Shown: positions 7,161 through 11,693 of the stretch, piece by piece
Layout: each line of letters begins with the position of its first letter
Position numbering within the stretch: the stretch's first letter is position 1
Source: an uncultured Clostridia bacterium
GTDB taxonomy: Bacteria; Bacillota; Clostridia; Oscillospirales; CAG-272
Assembly (NCBI GenBank): GCA_904502015.1
Contig: CAJGEA010000041.1
Span: 1-11,693, forward strand
Length of the DNA: 11,693 bases
Direction: 5' to 3'
Translations under genes and position numbers: made by a program
The notes under the pieces: generated by a model
The model's input: only the letters and a program-made list of their open reading frames with translations
What the model was told of the DNA's origin: nothing
The model's database searches: none

Positions 7161-7981
7161 AGCTCGATGATCTGGGTGCCGTTCATGAGGATGTAATGCT
7201 CCTTGACACCCAGCTCCTCCATCCAGCCCTGAACCTCAATGGTCTTCCAGCCGTGGGTGTTGTAGCCCAGTCCCGCGTCGTTATCCCACAGCCACTTGGG
7301 GGTACACCACAGGCACGCGGTGGGGGCAACGGCCTCGTAGAAATCCTTTTTTACGCCGTTCTGACCGTGGTGGGCCATCTGGACGTAGTCGGCCTTGAGC
7401 TTGTCCGTCCCCGCGTACAGCGCGAGGATGCGGTCGCCCTCTTCCTCACCGGCGTCGCCGAGGAACAGGATTTTCTTGCCGCCCAGCGTCATCATGAACA
7501 CCATGGTGGAATTATTGACGAAGTTGCACTGGATCTCGCAGTTGGGGGTATAGAGAATCTCGATGTGCGCCTCGCCGATGTCGTAGGTATCAAAGCCATA
7601 GGGCGTGAGAACCTTGTCGGCAAAGCGGGGGAGATTCGCCTGAAATTCCTCAATGGCGCGGTCATAGCCACGACCCTCGCGTGAGCAGTACTGAATCGAG
7701 GGGAAGTTGTAGTAGACGTGATCCACCGTGATCTTGTCCCAATGCTTCTCCACGACCTCGTTGAAGCAGGAGATATGGTCGAGGTGGGCATGGCTGAAGA
7801 TCCACGCGTCCACATGGGGGATATCCTGCCCCGTGATATCGCGCAGGTAGGTCAGCATATTCTCGGCATCCTGACGGAAGCCGCCGTCGATGACGATCAC
7901 GTGGTCGTCGGCAGTGGTGATGATATAGCTGTTCATCTGAGTGCCCGTAACGGAATTGAGCTGGTAGATGGTATTTTTCAT
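7157..7981 (-). CDS. MBL-fold metallo-hydrolase
   Basis: A 274-residue metallo-beta-lactamase-fold protein without signal peptide, so probably cytoplasmic. The metal-binding HxHxDH motif is HAHLDH at residues 64-69, preceded by VIVIDGG (28-34, motif I Asp). Further along come NNSTMVFMM, a GGKKILFLGDAGEEEGD stretch supplying a bridging Asp, and MAHHGQNG supplying a later His, a layout like ComEC/Rec2-related MBL domains. Members hydrolyse many substrates, including phosphodiesters and nucleic acids, so the substrate cannot be named. GAAAGGA precedes the ATG at 7981. It lies 55 bp after queA and overlaps miaA by 4 bp, between two tRNA-modification genes; a link to RNA metabolism is possible but not shown. 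Confidence 0.85.
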   Translation of the reverse strand: MKNTIYQLNSVTGTQMNSYIITTADDHVIVIDGGFRQDAENMLTYLRDITGQDIPHVDAWIFSHAHLDHISCFNEVVEKHWDKITVDHVYYNFPSIQYCSREGRGYDRAIEEFQANLPRFADKVLTPYGFDTYDIGEAHIEILYTPNCEIQCNFVNNSTMVFMMTLGGKKILFLGDAGEEEGDRILALYAGTDKLKADYVQMAHHGQNGVKKDFYEAVAPTACLWCTPKWLWDNDAGLGYNTHGWKTIEVQGWMEELGVKEHYILMNGTQIIEL

Positions 7982-8036
7982 GGTAATGTATCCTTTCGTG
8001 AATTAATGTATTATGTGCAACGCCGTATTGCGCCGA

Positions 8037-9119
8037 TTATTGGATGAACATCGCATCGCCGAACGAGAAGAAACGATATTTTTCCTCCACTGCCGTCCTA
8101 TACGCCTCCATGACCGTCTCGCGGTCATAGAACGCCGACACCAGCATGAGCAGGGTGGATTCGGGCAGGTGGAAATTGGTGATGAGCGCGTCCACCGCCT
8201 TGAAGCGGTAGCCGGGGTAAATGAAAATACCCGTGTCGGCATCCATAGCGTGGACGATTCCCTGCTCGTCGGAGGCGCTCTCCAGCGTGCGGCAGGAGGT
8301 GGTTCCCACGCAGATTACCCGTCCGCCCGCGGCGCGGCGCTCGTTAATGATTCGTGCCGACTCGGCAGGCACCGAGAAAAACTCGGTGTGCATGACGTGG
8401 TCGGTGATGGCGTCCTCCTTGACGGGTCGGAAGGTACCGAGTCCCACGTGGAGCATGACGGGGGCGATGGCAACGCCCTTCTCCCGCAGCGCGTCCAGCA
8501 GCTCGGGTGTGAAATGCAGGCCCGCGGTGGGTGCCGCCGCCGAGCCCTCGATCTTGGCGTAGACCGTCTGGTAGCGGTCGTTGTCCCTCAGCTGCTCGGT
8601 GATGTAGGGCGGCAGGGGCATCAGACCGATCTCGTGGAGGATGTTGTAGATATTTTCGTACTTGTCGCGGTCGAAATCAAAGCGGATGAGGCGGTTTCCC
8701 TCCTCCACCATGTCCACGACCTCACCCGTGAGCATTCCCTCGCCGAACACCATGCGGTGGCCGATGCGGGCGCGCTTGCCGGGCTTAACCAGGCATTCCC
8801 AGGTGTCCACCTCGCGCTGGCGGAGCAGCAGCAGCTCCACCGCCGCCTCGGGGCGCCCCTCGGCGTGTCCGTACAGGCGGGCGGGAATGACCTTGGAGTT
8901 ATTGATAACCAGCACGTCCCCGGGACGGATGTGCTCCAGAATATCGTAAAAGTGCTTATGCTCCACGGTGCGGCTCGCGCGGTCCAGCACCATGAGGCGG
9001 GAGGTATCTCGCTTCTCCATCGGGTGCTGGGCGATGAGCTCGGGCGGGAGCTCGTAGGCAAAATCCGCCGTGCGCAAATCGGTGGCGGGGCGGTCGTTTA
9101 TGATTGGGGTATCACTCAT
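8037..9119 (-). CDS. queA: S-adenosylmethionine:tRNA ribosyltransferase-isomerase QueA
   Basis: QueA transfers and isomerises the ribosyl moiety of SAM onto 7-aminomethyl-7-deazaguanine at tRNA position 34, giving epoxyqueuosine in queuosine synthesis. The 360-residue product is close to the family length of about 345. Visible: FAYELPPELIAQHP at the N-terminus, RPGDVLVINNSKVIPARLYG, AAPTAGLHFTPELLDAL, LHVGLGTFRPV, the HTEFF segment, VGTTSCRTLES, and ITNFHLPESTLLMLVSAFY near the end. The ATG at 9119 is preferred because AAAGGA lies 11 nt upstream; a TTG at 9164 gives a longer frame but has no ribosome binding site. No preQ1 synthesis genes are in the window, so preQ1 may be made or imported elsewhere. 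Confidence 0.96.
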   Translation of the reverse strand: MSDTPIINDRPATDLRTADFAYELPPELIAQHPMEKRDTSRLMVLDRASRTVEHKHFYDILEHIRPGDVLVINNSKVIPARLYGHAEGRPEAAVELLLLRQREVDTWECLVKPGKRARIGHRMVFGEGMLTGEVVDMVEEGNRLIRFDFDRDKYENIYNILHEIGLMPLPPYITEQLRDNDRYQTVYAKIEGSAAAPTAGLHFTPELLDALREKGVAIAPVMLHVGLGTFRPVKEDAITDHVMHTEFFSVPAESARIINERRAAGGRVICVGTTSCRTLESASDEQGIVHAMDADTGIFIYPGYRFKAVDALITNFHLPESTLLMLVSAFYDRETVMEAYRTAVEEKYRFFSFGDAMFIQ

Positions 9120-9181
9120 AAAAGCGGAAATCCTTTCCTCGGTCGGGGTCTTGCGACAGTCCAATCGACCGAATGCGGCAT
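9116..9181 (-). other. Possible 21-codon upstream ORF overlapping the queA start
   Basis: An ATG at 9181 opens a 21-codon frame, in a different frame from queA, that ends in TGA overlapping the queA ATG (ATGA). No clear Shine-Dalgarno sequence precedes it. It could couple leader translation to queA or be chance. Confidence 0.2.
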
Positions 9182-9260
9182 ATATTGACAGCAGGTAGTG
9201 TTCCTGCCTTCACCCCCAAGGAGAAGCGGAATCGCTCCCGCGGGGTAAAAATCACATCTA
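9120..9260 (-). promoter_or_regulatory. Long structured 5' leader of queA
   Basis: From the predicted transcription start near 9260 to the queA ATG there are about 140 nt. Three hairpins can be drawn: 9212-9246 (ACCCC/GGGGT outer stem, with a GC-rich inner stem), 9191-9207 (GCAGG/CCTGC, 7-nt loop), and 9139-9172 (7-bp TCGGTCG/CGACCGA with an inner GUC-GCAA-GAC tetraloop stem). The last stem ends exactly at the Shine-Dalgarno (9138-9131), which can also pair locally as GGAAA/TTTCC (9138-9126). I do not recognise a preQ1, T-box or other known riboswitch consensus. Confidence 0.4.
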
Positions 9261-9266
9261 ATCCTT

Positions 9267-9295
9267 ATTATATAACAAATCGGCAAAAATTGCAA
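9267..9295 (-). promoter_or_regulatory. Sigma-A-type promoter for queA and the genes after it
   Basis: On the minus strand, TTGCAA (9295-9290) is followed by a 17-bp spacer and a perfect TATAAT (9272-9267). Start of transcription is expected near 9260. It is the best promoter seen on this strand and probably drives queA, the MBL gene and miaA, perhaps further. Confidence 0.75.
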
Positions 9296-9389
9296 GAGCT
9301 TTGCACGTTTTCCTTACATTTTTTGCTCAAATTTTCTCTCGTTTTGAACCTCCCGTACTCCCATCCCATACAAGAGAAAGGTACAAAGT

Positions 9390-10292
9390 ATGAAACCATC
9401 AAGCCCCCTGTTATTTGAGGGCTGCGGCACCGCCCTCGTCACGCCCATGCGTGGGGGTGACATTGACAAGACTGCCTTCACCGCGCTCGTCACCATGCAG
9501 ATCGAAGAGGGGGCAGACGCCCTCATCGTCTGCGGCACGACGGGCGAATCCCCTACCCTGACCGACCGAGAGAAGCATTGGCTCTTCTCCGAGGCGGTGC
9601 GTGTGAGCCGCGCCTCGGGACGGCGTATCCCCGTGATCGCGGGCACGGGGAGCAACAACACCACCCGCGCCGTGGAGCTCTCCCGTTTGGCGGAGGCCTG
9701 CGGCTGTGACGGGTTGCTCGTGGTCACGCCCTACTACAACAAGGCATCGGAATGTGGCCTCGTCCGCCACTACGAAACCGTGGCCGACGCGGTCAATATC
9801 CCTCTCATCGTCTACCACGTCCCTTCCCGCACGGGGTGCAAAATGCCCCTCTCGGTCTGTCGGACTCTGGCGCTTCACCCCCGCATCGTGGGCATCAAGG
9901 ATGCCACGGGTGACCTCTCCTTTGCGGCGCACGTGGCGTTGGAATGCGGTGACGGTCTGCCCTTGTATGCGGGCTGTGACGACGTGATCGTTCCCCTTCT
10001 GTCGGTCGGCGGGCGGGGGGTGATCTCGGTCGTGTCCAACCTCATCCCCGCTCTCGTCAGCCGTCTGTGCCGCCTCTGGCGGGACGGCAAGGCCGCCGAG
10101 GCCGCCCGTGAGCAGCTCGCCCTTCTGCCCCTCTGCGACGCGCTGTTTTCAGATGTGAATCCCATCCCCGTCAAGTACGCGCTCTCCTGCCTCGGGCTGT
10201 GCGCCGACGAGCTGCGCCTACCCCTCACCACCGCCGAGCCGCACACCCGCGAGAAAATCCGCGCCGCCATGACGGCGTACGGACTTTTGTGA
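9390..10292 (+). CDS. dapA: 4-hydroxy-tetrahydrodipicolinate synthase DapA
   Basis: DapA condenses pyruvate with aspartate semialdehyde, the first committed step toward diaminopimelate and lysine. The 300-residue length is typical for this (beta/alpha)8-barrel aldolase. Visible: GTALVTPM at 13-20; GTTGESPTLT from residue 49 with the catalytic Thr at 50; AGTGSNNT at 84-91; TPYYNKAS with the catalytic Tyr at 116; YHVPSRTG with Tyr142 and the carboxylate-binding Arg147; and GIKDATGD with the Schiff-base Lys170. All key residues are therefore present. His replaces the common Asn after Tyr142 (YNVPxRTG), a conservative-looking change in a non-catalytic position. AGAAAGG lies 8 nt before the ATG. 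The gene is divergent from queA; no terminator is visible after it. Confidence 0.96.
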   Translation: MKPSSPLLFEGCGTALVTPMRGGDIDKTAFTALVTMQIEEGADALIVCGTTGESPTLTDREKHWLFSEAVRVSRASGRRIPVIAGTGSNNTTRAVELSRLAEACGCDGLLVVTPYYNKASECGLVRHYETVADAVNIPLIVYHVPSRTGCKMPLSVCRTLALHPRIVGIKDATGDLSFAAHVALECGDGLPLYAGCDDVIVPLLSVGGRGVISVVSNLIPALVSRLCRLWRDGKAAEAAREQLALLPLCDALFSDVNPIPVKYALSCLGLCADELRLPLTTAEPHTREKIRAAMTAYGLL

Positions 10293-10452
10293 CTTCGCAC
10301 AACGCGGCGGTGGGAAATTGGTCAAAAGGGAGAAATAGCGGGCATACCCTTGCCAAAGTGCGGCGGTTGTGGTACAATAAAATGGAATATGCGCGGGTGG
10401 ACGTACCGCCCGCAGGAAAAATACAAGCATACGTACAGAAAGGGATACCGCC
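10293..10452 (+). other. dapA-moxR intergenic region with leader hairpin
   Basis: The 160-bp gap holds the promoter at 10350-10378 and, in the predicted leader, an 8-bp hairpin with one G-U pair and a 5-nt ACGTA loop (10393-10413, GCGGGTGG/CCGCCCGC). There is no uridine run after it on either strand, so it is not a typical terminator. AAAGGG before 10453 is the ribosome binding site. No small gene is evident. Confidence 0.5.
10350..10378 (+). promoter_or_regulatory. Sigma-A-type promoter for the moxR gene
   Basis: TTGCCA (10350-10355), a 17-bp spacer, then TACAAT (10373-10378). Transcription would start near 10385, leaving a leader of about 68 nt. Spacing is optimal and each hexamer has five of six consensus matches. 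Confidence 0.75.
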
Positions 10453-11457
10453 ATGAGCCACGAAACTGCAACCGTTGAAACGAAAATGTCCCCCGAGATG
10501 ACCGAGGCCTACCGCAAGATGCTCGCCGCCGCCGACGAGGTGGAAAAAGTCGTCGTGGGTAAACGCACCGAGATCCTGCTCATTCTGACCGCCATGCTGG
10601 CAGGCGCGCACGTTCTCGTTGAGGACGTTCCCGGCACGGGCAAGACCACCCTCGCCTCCACCCTCGCCAAGGTCACGGGACTCAACTTCAAGCGCGCCCA
10701 GTTCACCCCCGACGTTATGGCGTCTGACATCACGGGCTTCCACATCTACAACCGCAAGAAGGAGCAGTTCGAGTTCCGCGAGGGCCTGGTTATGTGCAAC
10801 CTTCTGCTCGCCGACGAGATCAACCGTGCCTCCCCCAAGACGCAATCCGCACTCCTTGAGGCGATGGAGGAGGGACGCGTCACGGTGGACGGCAACACCG
10901 CCGAGATCCCCGATCCCTTCATGGTCATTGCCACCCAAAACCCCGCAGGCTACGTGGGTACGTATCCTCTGCCCGAGGCACAGCTTGACCGCTTTGCCCT
11001 CAAGCTCAGCATGGGCTATCCCGCCGCCTCCGAGGAGATCGCCATCATCAAGGCGCGCCGCGCCGACAACCCGCTGGACAGCGTGCGCGCCATCCTCGCC
11101 GAGAACGAGCTGCGCGCCATCAAGGAGCAGGTGACCTCGGTACATATCGACGACGAGCTGTACACCTACATCGTCACGCTGGTGACCGCCACCCGCCGTC
11201 ACCCCTCTCTGGCGTTGGGCGCATCCCCCCGTGCCTCGGTCGCGCTCGTGCATCTGGCACAGGCTTACGCCTTCCTGCACGGCAGGGACTTCGTTCTGCC
11301 CGACGATATCGCTGCACTGTTCCGCCACGCCATTGCCCACCGTCTGATGCTCCGTCAAGAGGCCAAGCTGGCGCACAAGACCGCGCAGGATATCCTGACC
11401 GAGATCCTCCAGACCACCGACGTTCCCTACAAGGGCAAGCGCAACGCGGGCAAGTAA
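10453..11457 (+). CDS. MoxR-family AAA+ ATPase
   Basis: A 334-residue AAA+ ATPase of the MoxR family, cytoplasmic chaperone-like proteins that usually act with DUF58/VWA and transglutaminase-like partners encoded beside them; the exact client here is unknown. Visible: VVVGKRTEILLILTAMLAGAHVLVEDVPG leading into the Walker A GTGKTT (61-66); FTPDVMASDITG; Walker B LLLADEINRASPKTQSALLEAMEE from 117; sensor 1 IATQNP at 159-164; PLPEAQLDRF with the arginine-finger region near 172-181; and a C-terminal helical lid with SPRASVALVHLAQAYA and FVLPDDI. Length is typical. AAAGGG lies 8 nt before the ATG. A zinc-ribbon gene follows after 12 bp and is probably cotranscribed. Confidence 0.94.
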   Translation: MSHETATVETKMSPEMTEAYRKMLAAADEVEKVVVGKRTEILLILTAMLAGAHVLVEDVPGTGKTTLASTLAKVTGLNFKRAQFTPDVMASDITGFHIYNRKKEQFEFREGLVMCNLLLADEINRASPKTQSALLEAMEEGRVTVDGNTAEIPDPFMVIATQNPAGYVGTYPLPEAQLDRFALKLSMGYPAASEEIAIIKARRADNPLDSVRAILAENELRAIKEQVTSVHIDDELYTYIVTLVTATRRHPSLALGASPRASVALVHLAQAYAFLHGRDFVLPDDIAALFRHAIAHRLMLRQEAKLAHKTAQDILTEILQTTDVPYKGKRNAGK

Positions 11458-11469
11458 CGGGAGCGTTCC

Positions 11470-11693
11470 ATGGAAATGAAGCAATGTCCCAACTGCGGGA
11501 AATACGTCGCCGCTGACCGCACCTACTGCATGAACTGCGGCACGACGCTCGGCATACGCTGTCCATCGTGCAATCTGGTCGTGCCCGTAGGAACGAAGGT
11601 CTGTACGGAATGCGGAAACTCGCTGGTGGAAAAGAAAAAAATGCAGGCACCGCCCGCGTGGCTGTGGATGAAAAAGCACGCCCGCGCGCTCAC
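11470..11693 (+). CDS. Double zinc-ribbon protein, N-terminal part (cut by window edge)
   Basis: The first 74 codons of a gene running off the window. Four CxxC pairs (CPNC, CMNC, CPSC, CTEC, at about residues 6-50) form two zinc ribbons like the DZR domain. A basic stretch (EKKKM) and PPAWLWMKKHARAL follow, which might lead to a membrane segment just beyond the edge. GGGAG precedes the ATG by 6 nt, and the gene starts 12 bp after the moxR stop, suggesting one operon. In MoxR loci, zinc-ribbon membrane proteins and DUF58 proteins are common neighbours, but the rest is not visible here. Function is unknown. Confidence 0.8.
   Translation, partial: MEMKQCPNCGKYVAADRTYCMNCGTTLGIRCPSCNLVVPVGTKVCTECGNSLVEKKKMQAPPAWLWMKKHARAL

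Noticed and set aside
9119..9164. A longer queA starting at TTG 9164
   Set aside because: No ribosome binding site precedes the TTG, and the extra 15 residues do not resemble QueA; the ATG at 9119 has one.
9290..9389. A plus-strand promoter for dapA
   Set aside because: Candidates such as TTGCAA with TACATT (19 bp spacing) or TTGAAC with CATACA are weak, and the latter would start inside the ribosome binding site. dapA must have a promoter, but I cannot place it.
10225..11679. A 484-codon minus-strand frame
   Set aside because: It is antisense to the MoxR-family ATPase gene, which has complete Walker and sensor motifs and a promoter and ribosome binding site on the plus strand.

Overview
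The window looks like chromosomal housekeeping DNA from a fairly GC-rich member of the Clostridia (Bacillota), possibly an uncultured gut lineage near Oscillospiraceae. That reading rests on the order ylmE-sepF-ylmG-ylmH-ileS, which is typical of Bacillota, on Bacillota-like Shine-Dalgarno and sigma-A promoter motifs, and on the protein families present. No phage, insertion sequence, CRISPR array, tRNA or rRNA was seen. The taxonomic placement is inference.

Left arm (1-9119, all minus strand, read from right to left): queA, a metallo-beta-lactamase-fold hydrolase gene, miaA, a membrane-anchored HlyD/RND-type adaptor-like gene, ylmE, sepF, ylmG (YggT family), ylmH, and the first 616 codons of ileS. 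Gaps are short (a 4-bp overlap up to about 135 bp), so much of this may be cotranscribed. The themes are tRNA modification and charging (QueA, MiaA, IleRS), septum assembly (SepF, perhaps YlmG), and ribosome or PLP homeostasis (YlmH, YlmE).

Centre (9120-9389): a divergent intergenic region. It holds a good minus-strand promoter (TTGCAA, 17 bp, TATAAT) and an unusually long, structured queA leader of about 140 nt.

Right arm (9390-11693, plus strand): dapA (lysine/diaminopimelate synthesis), then a well-formed promoter (TTGCCA, 17 bp, TACAAT), a MoxR-family AAA+ ATPase gene, and the start of a double zinc-ribbon protein gene cut by the window edge.

The least ordinary items are: SepF, whose linker has expanded into about 13 DDR-type pentapeptides through a recent 75-bp duplication and which also has an acidic, tyrosine-rich tail; the structured queA leader; the absence of divIVA and of any visible T-box before ileS; and the adaptor-like protein with no transporter beside it. 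I did not find convincing evidence of a wholly new multi-gene system.
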